Shown here piece after piece: positions 41,348 through 49,187 of a stretch of DNA of 49,272 bases. The notes beneath the pieces were generated by a model, which was not told the DNA's origin, searched no databases, and saw only the letters and a list, made by a program, of their open reading frames with translations. The number at the start of each line of letters is the position of its first letter. Within the stretch, counting starts at the first letter, position 1. Where the stretch lies: positions 1 through 49,272 of the forward strand of contig JBIOVI010000067.1 in the NCBI GenBank assembly GCA_044867645.1. Direction: 5' to 3'. This DNA is from VRUE01 sp044867645. GTDB taxonomy: Bacteria; Actinomycetota; Thermoleophilia; Solirubrobacterales; 70-9. The translations under genes were made by a program, and so were the position numbers.

Positions 41348-42034
41348 ATGGCCGACTCGCGATCGCTGTCGGAGCGTCTCTCGAAACTGCCCCCGGGGCG
41401 ACACCTGATCCCCCGCGACTTCGTCTCCCAGAATCAGCGCGAGCGAATGCTGCTGGCGACCGCCGAGCTGGTCGCCGAGCGCGGCTACCAGAAGACGACG
41501 ATCGAGCTAATCGCGAAAACCGCGAGGGTCGCCCTCGTCACCTTCTACGAGCACTTCGCCAACAAGGAAGAGTGCTTTCTCGCCGCCTTCGACGAGAGCG
41601 TGGCGGCCGCCGGCGAAGTCTTCGCCGAGCTGGTCGACACCGAGCGGCCCTGGGTGGACCAGATCTCCTCCGGTCTCGAGGTCTTCCTGGAGATGGTCGT
41701 CGCCGAGCAGGCGCGGGCCAAGCTCTGCATCGTCGAGAGCCAGGCGGCTGGCGGAACGGCGCTCGCTCGCTACCAGGCGATGCTGGAGAGCGTCGCGCCG
41801 AAGCTGCGCGAGGGGCGGGAGCTCAACCCGCGGACGAGCCGCCTGCCCGAGGGGCTCGAGGTCGCGATCGCGGGAGGCTTGATGTGGTTGGTCCACCAAC
41901 GCCTGATCACGGACCGGCTGGACGATCTCAAGGGCCTCTTGCCGGAGATGCTGCAGGTAACTTTGACGCCTTACGTCGGGGAGGTCGAGGCGGCGCGTGC
42001 CGCGGAGGCGGCCCAGGCGCGGGCGGCGGCTTAG
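41348..42034 (+). CDS. TetR-family regulator
   Basis: Transcriptional regulator of 228 residues. It opens with LPPGRHLIPRDFVSQNQRER, then the helix-turn-helix TIELIAKTARVALVTFYEHF at about residues 50-69 and NKEECFLAAFDE. This N terminus is clearly similar to that of the regulator at 42755 (both have LPxGRHxxPRxF, QNQRER and TFYEHF), so the two come from one duplication. The start ATG at 41348 lies six bases after TACCGT; an ATG seven codons earlier is less likely. The C-terminal tail is Ala/Arg rich. Its ligand is unknown. Confidence 0.88.
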   Translation: MADSRSLSERLSKLPPGRHLIPRDFVSQNQRERMLLATAELVAERGYQKTTIELIAKTARVALVTFYEHFANKEECFLAAFDESVAAAGEVFAELVDTERPWVDQISSGLEVFLEMVVAEQARAKLCIVESQAAGGTALARYQAMLESVAPKLREGRELNPRTSRLPEGLEVAIAGGLMWLVHQRLITDRLDDLKGLLPEMLQVTLTPYVGEVEAARAAEAAQARAAA

Positions 42035-42083
42035 TGGTCGTCGCTCGCGCGGAACCAAGCGCGGGGAGTTGGGCTAGGACGAT

Positions 42084-42704
42084 GTGAGCGGTCCGCGCAG
42101 AGGACGCGACCCGGCTCGAGAAAGGATCGCCGCCGCGATGGTCGAGATGGTCGGCAGCCACGGCATAGCGGCGGTCGACGTCGGGACGGTCTGCCAGCGA
42201 GCCCAGGTCGGCCGCGCCCACTTCGATCGCTGTTTCGCCGACCTCGAGGAGTGCTTTCTCGGCCTTCACGACGAGACCATGGCCGAGCTCTGCGCCAGGA
42301 TCGATTCCGCCAGCGATGGGCGTGAGACCTGGCACGACCGCGTTTGGGCCGCCGGCCTGGCGGCGATGCGCTTCCTCCAGGAGGACCCGGTCAGGGCTCG
42401 CTTCCTCGTCGTCGCGGTGAACGGCGCCGGCAGCGGCGCCCAGTCGCGCCGCGACCGGCTCGTGCAGCGGATCGCCGACCTGCTCGACCGTGGCCGTGGC
42501 GAAGTCGACGGCGAGCGACCGGTGTCGCGCTGCACCGCCGAAATCGCCGCCGGCGCGGTCTACGGCACGATCTTGACCAAGGTCGAAGCCGGCTCGATCG
42601 ACCGTGGCGAGGAGTTCCTCCCCGAGTTGATCTACCTGGCTGTGATGCCATACCTGGGCGCGCGTGCCGCCGAGGACGAGCTGCTGGTCCAACCCCTTAG
42701 GTAG
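42084..42704 (+). CDS. Divergent TetR-like regulator
   Basis: A 206-residue TetR-like protein. RERIAAAMVEMVGSHGIAAV opens the DNA-binding domain, but the recognition region is VGTVCQRAQVGRAHFDRCFA, where the usual TFYxHF is changed to HFDRCF, so DNA binding may have shifted or weakened. DLEECFLGLHDE keeps the family pattern after the helix-turn-helix. The start is a GTG at 42084, 49 bases after the previous regulator; the nearby TAGGAC is a weak -10. It lies between two mutually similar TetR genes. The protein probably arose from the same family, but I cannot show that it still acts as a repressor. Confidence 0.75.
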   Translation: MSGPRRGRDPARERIAAAMVEMVGSHGIAAVDVGTVCQRAQVGRAHFDRCFADLEECFLGLHDETMAELCARIDSASDGRETWHDRVWAAGLAAMRFLQEDPVRARFLVVAVNGAGSGAQSRRDRLVQRIADLLDRGRGEVDGERPVSRCTAEIAAGAVYGTILTKVEAGSIDRGEEFLPELIYLAVMPYLGARAAEDELLVQPLR

Positions 42705-42742
42705 GTGGCTGGAACACCGGCCGTGACCTCCCGGGTCTGGGG

Positions 42743-42748
42743 TATCGT
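42743..42748 (+). promoter_or_regulatory. -10 box of the fourth TetR gene
   Basis: TATCGT lies six bases before the ATG at 42755, again the leaderless pattern. Confidence 0.45.
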
Positions 42749-42754
42749 CGGTTT

Positions 42755-43438
42755 ATGGCAAAAGGGAAGGCAAAAGGGGAGGAATCGGCGGCCACGGTCG
42801 CGGCCTCGCCGCGCCTGCCGGCGGGCCGCCATGGCCTGCCGCGCGAGTTCATCGTCCAGAACCAGCGCGAGCGGATCGTCACCGCGCTGGTCGACACCGT
42901 CGCCGAGCGCGGCTACAACGCCACCACCGTCGCCCACATCACCAAAGCGGCGTCGGTCTCCCGCCGCACTTTCTACGAGCACTTCGCCGACAAGGAAACC
43001 TGCTTCCTCGCCGCCTATGAGATGGTCGCCGACCACATCCGCGCCTCGATGCAGGCCGCTGCCGAGTCTTTCGAGGAGTGGCCGCAGAAGGTTCGCGCGG
43101 CGCTGGCAACGATGCTGCGCTTCCTCGCCGGCGAGCCCGAGCTGGCCCGTATCTGCATGATCGAGCCGGTCGCGGCCGGCGGGGAGATAGCAGCGCGCCA
43201 CCGCGCTTCGATGCAAGGCCTGGTCGAGATCCTCAAGGCGGGCCGTCCCGAGCATGGCGAGCGACCCCTTCCGGAGGCGACCGAGGAGACTCTGGTCGGC
43301 GGCATCGTCTCCTTGATCGTGCGCGAGATCAGCAGCAGCCGCACCGAGCAGCTCGAGGCGTTGCTGCCGGACTTGGTCGAGCTGACCTTGGCCCCTTATG
43401 TCGGTGCCGAGGAGGCCGAGCGCCTGGCCCGCCAGTAG
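42755..43438 (+). CDS. TetR-family regulator
   Basis: Transcriptional regulator of 227 residues. After a basic start (MAKGKAKGEESA) it reads LPAGRHGLPREFIVQNQRER, then the helix-turn-helix TVAHITKAASVSRRTFYEHF at about residues 55-74 and DKETCFLAAYEM. It is a paralogue of the regulator at 41348. The C-terminal ligand-binding domain keeps the same outline (GGEIAARHRASMQGLVE). The gene converges on the polyamine-transport operon with 15 bases between the two stops. Control of that operon by these regulators is possible but not shown. Confidence 0.9.
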   Translation: MAKGKAKGEESAATVAASPRLPAGRHGLPREFIVQNQRERIVTALVDTVAERGYNATTVAHITKAASVSRRTFYEHFADKETCFLAAYEMVADHIRASMQAAAESFEEWPQKVRAALATMLRFLAGEPELARICMIEPVAAGGEIAARHRASMQGLVEILKAGRPEHGERPLPEATEETLVGGIVSLIVREISSSRTEQLEALLPDLVELTLAPYVGAEEAERLARQ

Positions 43439-43453
43439 CCGCGGCTCCGGGCG

Positions 43454-44302
43454 CTATGGCGCCGCGGTCGCCTCCGCCTCGACGACGCCACCACCGCGGG
43501 TCGCCGCCGCGCCGCCTTCCTCTCGGGTGAGGCGGTGGGCGAGATAGACGGGGACGATCGAAGCGAGGACGACGAGAACCGCGACGACGTTGACGATCGG
43601 CAGCTGGTTTGGCCGAAAGAGATTGCGGAAGATCCAGATCGGCAGGGTTTCTTCGCCGGCGCCGATCGTGAACGTGGTGACGATGATCTCGTCGAAGGAG
43701 AGGGCGAAGGCGAGAAGGGCGCCGGCGCCAAGCGCGCTCCTGAGATTAGGGAGCGTTACGAGCCGGAAGGTCTGCCAGGTGTGGGCGCCGAGGTCGGCCG
43801 AGGCCTCCTCGAAGGAGCCCGAGACGCGGCGCAGGCGGGCGATCACGTTGTTGTAGACGACGACGATGCAGAAGGTGGCGTGGCCGACGATCACGGTGAA
43901 GAGGGTGAGGTCGACGCCGAGCACCTGGGTGAAGGTGTTGCTGATCGCGACGCCGGTGACGATGCCGGGCAGGGCGATCGGCAGGATCACGAGGAAGGAG
44001 ATCGTCTCCCGCGCGAAGAAGCGGTGGCGCGCCACCGCGAGCGAGGCAAGGGTGCCGAGCACGATCGCGATCGCGGTCGCCGCCAGCCCCGCCTTCAGCG
44101 AGGTGAGCAGTGCGTCGCGGGCGAATTCGTCTTCGAAGGCCTTCGGGAACCAGTCGAGGGTCAGGCCCGAGGGCGGCCACTTGACCACGTTGCTGGCGTT
44201 GAAGGCGTAGATCGCGACCACCACCAGTGGGATGTAGATGAAGAGCAGGCCGGCGCCAACCGCGAGGCGGAGGAGCAGCTCGGATCGCCGCGAGAGCCTC
44301 AC
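43454..44302 (-). CDS. potC: Polyamine ABC transporter permease PotC
   Basis: Inner-membrane permease of 282 residues from a spermidine/putrescine-type ABC importer. Six hydrophobic segments are visible, and the EAA loop that docks the ATPase is ADLGAHTWQTFRLVTLPNLR near residues 168-187. The FSFDEIIVTTF-type segment (ALSFDEIIVTTFTIGAG) is typical of PotC/PotI. It is the last gene of the operon potA-potD-potB-potC, 19 bases after potB. The C-terminal tail after the last membrane segment is Ala/Gly rich. Order, length and partner genes make the assignment firm at the family level; putrescine, spermidine or another cationic or amino-acid-like substrate cannot be separated. Confidence 0.92.
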   Translation of the reverse strand: MRLSRRSELLLRLAVGAGLLFIYIPLVVVAIYAFNASNVVKWPPSGLTLDWFPKAFEDEFARDALLTSLKAGLAATAIAIVLGTLASLAVARHRFFARETISFLVILPIALPGIVTGVAISNTFTQVLGVDLTLFTVIVGHATFCIVVVYNNVIARLRRVSGSFEEASADLGAHTWQTFRLVTLPNLRSALGAGALLAFALSFDEIIVTTFTIGAGEETLPIWIFRNLFRPNQLPIVNVVAVLVVLASIVPVYLAHRLTREEGGAAATRGGGVVEAEATAAP

Positions 44303-44321
44303 TTTTGCGCCCCGCGATCCA

Positions 44322-45209
44322 TCAGATGTGTTCGAAGGCGCCCAGGCGTCGGGCGACCAGCAGGTAGGCGATCATGACGACGATCGGGACCAGCGCGAAG
44401 GCCGAGGCCAGCGGCAGGTCGTTGACGATGTTGTTGAAGATGACGTTGCCGATGAACTGGTCGTTGGAGACCAGGCGCGGCGTGATGTAGTCGCCGAGCG
44501 TCAGTGCGAAGGTGAAGATCGAGCCGGCGATCACGGCGGGGAAGACGAGTGGCAGGATCACCCTGCGGAAGGTCGTGAAGGGCGAGGCGCCGAGGTCCTC
44601 CGAGGCGCTGATCAGCGAGTTGGGGATGCGCTCGAGCCCGGCGTAGATCGGCAGGATCATGTACGGCAGCCAGAGGTAGCTCATCACCAGCCAGACCGCG
44701 GTCAGGCCAAAGCCGGGGCCGTGCAGGCCGAACGGCTCCAGCGCCCAGTTGAGCACCCCGTCGGTGGAGAGCATCGTCCGCCAGGCGTAGACCTTGACCA
44801 GGTAGCTCGACCAGAGCGGCAGCAGCACGGCGACGACGAGGATCGCTTTGCCGCGCCGGCTCGCCAGCTTCGCCATGTAGAAGGCGATTGGGAAGGCGAG
44901 GACGGCGTCGGTGACGGTGACGAGGGCGGCGATCAGGATCGTCCGCCCGGCGATGTCGCGGTAGACCGGTTCGTTGAAGAGGGTTTCGAAGTTCTCGAGG
45001 CTGAAGCCCTGGACGACTTCGCCGGAGAGCGGGTCGACGGTCCAGAAGGCCGCGATCAGCAGGACGGCGAGCGAGCCCAGGTAGCCGATGACGAGCCAGC
45101 CGACCGGGCCGGCGAGCAATGCTCCGACCTGCAGGCGGGGGCGACCGTGGAAGAGGCCGGCGAGCCTGTGGCCCACCGACCTCCTCTCCACGACCGCTTC
45201 AGTCGCCAT
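44322..45209 (-). CDS. potB: Polyamine ABC transporter permease PotB
   Basis: Inner-membrane permease of 295 residues, partner of PotC. It has a cytoplasmic N-terminal stretch of about 35 residues, then six hydrophobic segments. The EAA loop SEDLGASPFTTFRRVILPLV lies near residues 205-224, and the periplasmic loop around VKVYAWRTMLSTDGVLN fits PotB/PotH. It follows potD by 18 bases and precedes potC by 19 bases on the same strand. Nothing looks damaged. Confidence 0.92.
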   Translation of the reverse strand: MATEAVVERRSVGHRLAGLFHGRPRLQVGALLAGPVGWLVIGYLGSLAVLLIAAFWTVDPLSGEVVQGFSLENFETLFNEPVYRDIAGRTILIAALVTVTDAVLAFPIAFYMAKLASRRGKAILVVAVLLPLWSSYLVKVYAWRTMLSTDGVLNWALEPFGLHGPGFGLTAVWLVMSYLWLPYMILPIYAGLERIPNSLISASEDLGASPFTTFRRVILPLVFPAVIAGSIFTFALTLGDYITPRLVSNDQFIGNVIFNNIVNDLPLASAFALVPIVVMIAYLLVARRLGAFEHI

Positions 45210-45227
45210 TAGGTCGGGACCTGTCGA

Positions 45228-46418
45228 TCAGCCTTTGATCGAGGTCCAGGCCTGGACCCAGTCGTTGTAGTCCTTGCAATCTTCGTTCCCGTTGCCGCAG
45301 TCGGCCACCGGCGTTTCCCAGTAGTAGACGCGTTTCCAGAAGCCGGGGTTGTCGGCGTGGTATTTGGTGCAGAATTCCTTGTCCGCGGTGTGTTCGCAGG
45401 CCAGGCTCTGCGCCGGCGCCTCGCCGAAGACTTCCGACACTTCGGCGTTCACTTTCGGTTCGACGATCCAGTCCATCCACATGTACATGCAGTTGGGGTT
45501 CTTGGCTTCGTTGCTGATCATCCAGGTGTCCGACCAGCCCGTCGCACCCTCGGAGGGGAGGAATCCCTGGCTTGCCGGACTCGCCGCCACCGGGGCCCCT
45601 TCTTCCTGCAGGGCGAAGTACTGGTACTGCCAGGTCGTCCCGACCTGGCTGTCGCCCCCCGCGAAGGAGGAGATCTGCTTGGTCAGGTCGGACCAGTATT
45701 CGCCGACGTTCGGCCGCTGTTCCTTCAGCAGGTTGACCGCGGCTTCGAACTGTTCTTCGTTCAGCTCGTAGGGGTTTTCGATCCCCAGGTCGGGTTGGTG
45801 CGCCTTCAGGTAGACCGCGGCGTCGGCGATGTAGATCGGGTCGTCGTAGGCGCTGATCTTGCCCTTGTACTTGGCTGCCTTTTTCGGATCGAGCATCACG
45901 TCCCAGGAGGTCGGCGCCGGCGTGACGTCGTCGGAGTTCCACATCAGCAGGTTGGCACCGCGGGCGTGGGGGATCCCGTAGGGCTTGCCGTCGAAGGTGT
46001 TGTAGGGCTGGTTCTTCAGATCGTCGAAGATCGTCTTGTAGTTGGGGACGAGGTCGACGTTGACGGGAGCGACGTCGCCGCCGTCGACGAGCCGCGCCGT
46101 CGCGTTGCCGGAGGCCGAGACCCCGTCGTACTGGCCGCTGCGCATCAGCTGCACCATTTCGTCGGAGGTGCCGGCGACCTTGTTGTTGACCTTGCAGCCG
46201 GTCTTCTGTTCAAACGGCTTCGACCAGGCCGGTTCGACGTAGCCGCCCCAGGAGATCAGGTTAACCTGGCCCTCTCCCTTGCCGAGCTTGGTCAGTTCTT
46301 CGCCACCGTTCGAGTCGCCGTCGCCGCCACCGCAGCCCGCGAGCAGCAGCATGAAGGCGAGCAGGCCTACGACGACCAGCCACGCCGTCCGTACCGGGTG
46401 TGCGTCCTGAGTCCTCAC
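45228..46418 (-). CDS. potD: Polyamine-binding lipoprotein PotD
   Basis: Extracellular substrate-binding lipoprotein of 396 residues. The signal peptide ends in the lipobox LLAGC (near residues 26-30), followed by a Gly/Asp-rich linker. The mature protein is a PotD/PotF-type binding protein: NLISWGGYVEPAW at the start, then DGVSASGNATARLVDGG and KPYGIPHARGANLLMWNSD. Four extra cysteines near the C terminus (ACEHTADKEFC and DCGNGNEDC) probably form disulphides. The GTG start overlaps the potA stop (GTGA), so production is coupled to the ATPase. The binding-site residues suggest a polyamine or related cation, but the exact ligand is uncertain. Confidence 0.9.
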   Translation of the reverse strand: MRTQDAHPVRTAWLVVVGLLAFMLLLAGCGGGDGDSNGGEELTKLGKGEGQVNLISWGGYVEPAWSKPFEQKTGCKVNNKVAGTSDEMVQLMRSGQYDGVSASGNATARLVDGGDVAPVNVDLVPNYKTIFDDLKNQPYNTFDGKPYGIPHARGANLLMWNSDDVTPAPTSWDVMLDPKKAAKYKGKISAYDDPIYIADAAVYLKAHQPDLGIENPYELNEEQFEAAVNLLKEQRPNVGEYWSDLTKQISSFAGGDSQVGTTWQYQYFALQEEGAPVAASPASQGFLPSEGATGWSDTWMISNEAKNPNCMYMWMDWIVEPKVNAEVSEVFGEAPAQSLACEHTADKEFCTKYHADNPGFWKRVYYWETPVADCGNGNEDCKDYNDWVQAWTSIKG

Positions 46419-47422
46419 GTCGATTCCTCCTCTGTTTGGGATTTCCCACGGACGGCGACCGTGTGCTCCGGACGCCAGCCCACCAGCACCTCCCTGCCCT
46501 GCTCGGAGGGAGCATCGGCAGACGCGCCCTCCACGTTCTGACGAACGAGTTGAAGCTCGCCACCCTCCTCGAGGGCGACCGTGTAGCGGGTGACCATGCC
46601 TGCGTAGGCGATCTCGGCGATCCGTCCGCGCTCGGTTCGAAGCCCGTTCGGCGTCGTCGAGGGATCGAGCAGCTGGATCTTCTCGGGCCGGATCGTGAAG
46701 CGCGAGCCGTCGCGCTCGAGCAGGTTTGAGACCCCGACGAAGCCGGCGACGAACTCGGTTGCCGGCTGCTCGTAGAGCTCGACCGGCGTGCTCACCTGCT
46801 CGATCCGGCCTTCGTTGAAGACGGCGATCCGGTTGCTCATCGTCAGCGCCTCGTCCTGGTCGTGGGTGACGTAGACGAAAGTGATTCCGACCTCGCTTTG
46901 GATCGTCTTCAGCTCGCTCTGCATCTGCTCGCGCAGCTTCAAGTCGAGCGCCCCGAGCGGCTCGTCCAGCAGCAGCACCCGCGGTCGGTTGACGATCGCC
47001 CGCGCCAGCGCGACCCGCTGGCGCTGGCCGCCGGACAGCTCTCCGGGCCTGCGGTCGCCGTAGCCGGGAAGACGCACCATCTCCAGCGCCTCGTCGCGGC
47101 GGCGGGCCCGTTCGTCCTTGTCGATCCCGGCGACGCGCAGGCCGTAGGCGACGTTTTCCGCGACCGTCATGTGCGGGAACAGCGCGTAGTCCTGGAAGAC
47201 CGTGTTGACCGCGCGGTCGTATGGCGGCACGCCGGCCATGTCCTCACCGGCCAACTCGATCGTGCCGCCGCTTGGGTCCTCGAAGCCGGCGATCATCCTC
47301 AGGGTCGTCGTCTTGCCCGAGCCCGAGGGACCCAGCATCGTGAAGAACTCGCCGGCCTCGATTTCGAGGTCGATGCCCGCGACAGCCCGAACCTCGCCAT
47401 AGCGCTTGGTGAGGTTGGCCAA
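46415..47422 (-). CDS. potA: Polyamine ABC transporter ATPase PotA
   Basis: ATP-binding subunit of 335 residues that powers the importer from the cytoplasmic side. Walker A is GPSGSGKTT (about 33-41), the ABC signature LSGGQRQRVALARA, Walker B VLLLDEPLGALD and the switch histidine YVTHDQDEA. A TOBE domain follows (FVGVSNLLERDGSRF onward). The only start codon in frame near the expected N terminus is a TTG at 47422; the frame stays open for eleven more codons (APPDIRLANL..) back to a TAA, and similar proteins often begin there, so a rarer start codon cannot be excluded. A possible -10 (TAACGT, 47458-47453) lies upstream. It heads the operon. Confidence 0.93.
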   Translation of the reverse strand: MANLTKRYGEVRAVAGIDLEIEAGEFFTMLGPSGSGKTTTLRMIAGFEDPSGGTIELAGEDMAGVPPYDRAVNTVFQDYALFPHMTVAENVAYGLRVAGIDKDERARRRDEALEMVRLPGYGDRRPGELSGGQRQRVALARAIVNRPRVLLLDEPLGALDLKLREQMQSELKTIQSEVGITFVYVTHDQDEALTMSNRIAVFNEGRIEQVSTPVELYEQPATEFVAGFVGVSNLLERDGSRFTIRPEKIQLLDPSTTPNGLRTERGRIAEIAYAGMVTRYTVALEEGGELQLVRQNVEGASADAPSEQGREVLVGWRPEHTVAVRGKSQTEEEST

Positions 47423-47484
47423 GCGGATGTCAGGTGGAGCAGCTACACCCTGACGTTATCCGAGTGGTTCAGGAAATCAAGGAC

Positions 47485-47514
47485 AAAACCACCCCGACCA
47501 GTTGGCCGGGGTGG
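47485..47514 (-). terminator. Rho-independent terminator of the hydrolase gene
   Basis: On the minus strand CCACCCCG and CGGGGTGG (47514-47507 and 47496-47489) form an 8-bp stem, extended by two pairs after one mismatch, followed by TTTT (47488-47485). This is the only classical stem plus U-run I find in the window. It ends the cell-wall hydrolase transcript before the potA promoter. Confidence 0.8.
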
Positions 47515-47552
47515 AGTACCGTCCGGTCCGGTTCCGACCGGGTCGCGGAGGA

Positions 47553-48110
47553 CTAAAAGCCTGCGGGGTGGCGGGCGATGAAGCCGACGTTGTCGCGCAG
47601 GTCTTCGTGCCAGCTCGGGCCCGTTTTTCCGTCGCTGTTGCCGGAGGTGTCCCAGCGATAGCCGGCGATCACCGCGTAGGCGTGGCCGGAGTTGGCGTAG
47701 ACGGTGATCCAGCGGCCTTCCCCCGCCAGGCCCCAGCGCTCCATCGGGCCGGAGGGCAATGGGCTTTCGAGGAAGTCGCCGCCGTGCAGGGCGAAACTGA
47801 CCGAGCCCGAGCAGTCGTAGCCGCTGTCCCACCAGCGGCCGTGGCCGCCGCCGAAGACATACGGTTTGGTGCGGATCCGGTTGGCGGCCGCGACCACGGC
47901 CTTGACCCGTGCCGGCGCCGACTTGGGCGGAATCAGCATCCCGTTCGGCAGCAGTCGGGCTTTCGGCGTCGGCGTACAGATATCCACTTCGGCCGGGGTC
48001 AAGCCGCCGCCGTCGCAGTTTGCGCTGGCACCGGAAGGGGTAAAAGCGAGAACGACCAGTGCCGCAATCGACACCAACCCCGCCTTGAGCTTTGAGCTGT
48101 TCTTAGGCAA
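47553..48110 (-). CDS. Secreted NlpC/P60-like cell-wall hydrolase
   Basis: Exported protein of 185 residues, with a signal peptide of about 30 residues ending in ASA. The mature part has the NlpC/P60-type cysteine motif in GYDCSGSVSFALHGG, a histidine candidate in YANSGHAYAVIAG, and a second one in the final ARHPAGF. Such enzymes cut peptidoglycan stem peptides. It is shorter than typical endopeptidases and has no separate wall-binding domain. The gene lies behind a cyclic-di-AMP riboswitch, the usual arrangement for actinobacterial wall hydrolases and resuscitation factors, and is followed by a classical terminator. The riboswitch and the fold together make a wall-remodelling role likely; the cleavage site is unknown. 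Confidence 0.8.
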   Translation of the reverse strand: MPKNSSKLKAGLVSIAALVVLAFTPSGASANCDGGGLTPAEVDICTPTPKARLLPNGMLIPPKSAPARVKAVVAAANRIRTKPYVFGGGHGRWWDSGYDCSGSVSFALHGGDFLESPLPSGPMERWGLAGEGRWITVYANSGHAYAVIAGYRWDTSGNSDGKTGPSWHEDLRDNVGFIARHPAGF

Positions 48111-48121
48111 ACCGATCTCCT

Positions 48122-48269
48122 TGGTCGGCCTACGGGGTTAGCTGTCGGGCTAGCGCGAAAGGAGCCTGCGCCCCCGCCCTAGTCGGGCGGGTTAGCCCCG
48201 AAAACGTGGTTCCCCCGCTCCCGCGTCGCCTTTGGCTGGCGGGATTCGGCGTTTCGGTTGTTCGGAACG
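48122..48269 (-). promoter_or_regulatory. Cyclic-di-AMP riboswitch (ydaO/yuaA type)
   Basis: The minus-strand leader contains the blocks I associate with the ydaO/yuaA aptamer: GAGCGGGGGAACC, TTCGGGGCTAACC, a variable GC-rich hairpin, CTCCTTTCGCGC, and GCCCGACAGCTAACCCCGTAGG just before the gene. The last block matches the family's 3' conserved segment. It precedes a secreted wall hydrolase, the typical target in actinobacteria. Cyclic-di-AMP usually turns such genes off. Confidence 0.88.
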
Positions 48270-48275
48270 GCGGGC

Positions 48276-48281
48276 AGTGTA
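48276..48281 (-). promoter_or_regulatory. -10 box of the riboswitch-hydrolase transcript
   Basis: TACACT on the minus strand places the transcription start near 48269, directly at the 5' side of the riboswitch. Confidence 0.5.
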
Positions 48282-48370
48282 GACGATTCCCCGGGCGGAT
48301 GCTCATGAAAAACCAACATTTTGTGGCCTTTCGCACTTTCATCCCGAATTCCTCTCGGCACCCCGGCTGG

Positions 48371-48376
48371 TAGCTT
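48371..48376 (+). promoter_or_regulatory. -10 box of the final SDR gene
   Basis: TAGCTT is ten bases before the ATG at 48387, consistent with a leaderless transcript. Confidence 0.4.
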
Positions 48377-48386
48377 GCGGCCTGGG

Positions 48387-49187
48387 ATGGAACTTGCCGG
48401 TCGCAAAGCTCTGCTCACCGGCGCCACTGGGGGCCTCGGACGGGCTATTGCCGCAGCCCTCGCGGAACGCGACGCGAAGCTGGTCTTGAGCGGACGGAAG
48501 GCCGAGGCGCTGGAGGCGCTGGCTGGCGAACTTCCAGGCGAGGGGCACAGCACGGCTCCCAGCGATCTGGCCTATCCCGGTGCCGCGGAGAAGCTCGCGG
48601 CCGAGGTTGGCCCTGTCGACATCCTCGTCGCCAACGCGGGGCTCCCCGCGACCGGCCGGCTGACCAACTTCTCCACTGAGCAGCTGACTGGGGCCCTGCG
48701 GGTCAACCTCGAGGCACCGATCCTGCTCGCCCGCGCCCTCGAGCCGGCGATGCTCGAGCGAGGCTCGGGCCACATGGTCTTCATCTCCTCGCTTTCAGGA
48801 AAGTCGGCGACCCCGCTCTCCTCGATCTACAACGCGACCAAGTTCGGCCTACGCGGCTTTGCTCTCGGCCTACGCGCCGACCTCGACCCCCAGGGGATCG
48901 GAGTCTCGCTCGTCTCCCCCGGCACCATCCGAGAAGCGGGCATGTACGCCGACTCCGGTGCTCCACCGGTGCCGGGTCTCGGCACCGGCTCGCCAAAGCA
49001 GGTGGCCGACGCAGTCATCCGGGCGATCGAGAAGAACAAGGTCGAGGTCGCAGTCGCTCCGGTGCAGCAGCGGATACTCGCGCATTTCGCTCTTGCCACC
49101 CCAGGGCTCTCAGTCAAGATCGCCAGCGGCGATGCCGGGCAGAAGGCAGCCGCCGCCGTCGCCGACGGTCAGTCCAACAAGCGCTAG
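48387..49187 (+). CDS. Short-chain dehydrogenase/reductase
   Basis: NAD(P)-dependent short-chain dehydrogenase of 266 residues. The cofactor motif TGATGGLG is at 11-18, NAG at 83-85, and the catalytic set is a serine in FISSLSG (about S135), Y148 and K152 (SSIYNATKFGLRGFAL). SGRKAEALE after the second strand, with its arginine, suggests NADP(H). The sequence type (YNATKFGLRGFALGLR) is common among uncharacterised SDRs of broad substrate range. The ATG at 48387 is favoured by the TAGCTT box; an in-frame GTG-type start at 48321 would run back towards the riboswitch promoter. The gene is complete, and no further gene is seen before the window ends. Confidence 0.9.
   Translation: MELAGRKALLTGATGGLGRAIAAALAERDAKLVLSGRKAEALEALAGELPGEGHSTAPSDLAYPGAAEKLAAEVGPVDILVANAGLPATGRLTNFSTEQLTGALRVNLEAPILLARALEPAMLERGSGHMVFISSLSGKSATPLSSIYNATKFGLRGFALGLRADLDPQGIGVSLVSPGTIREAGMYADSGAPPVPGLGTGSPKQVADAVIRAIEKNKVEVAVAPVQQRILAHFALATPGLSVKIASGDAGQKAAAAVADGQSNKR

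Noticed and set aside
43450..43463. GGCGC-TATG-GCGCC hairpin at the potC end
   Set aside because: Five base pairs in GC-rich coding sequence are expected by chance; I did not list it as a terminator.
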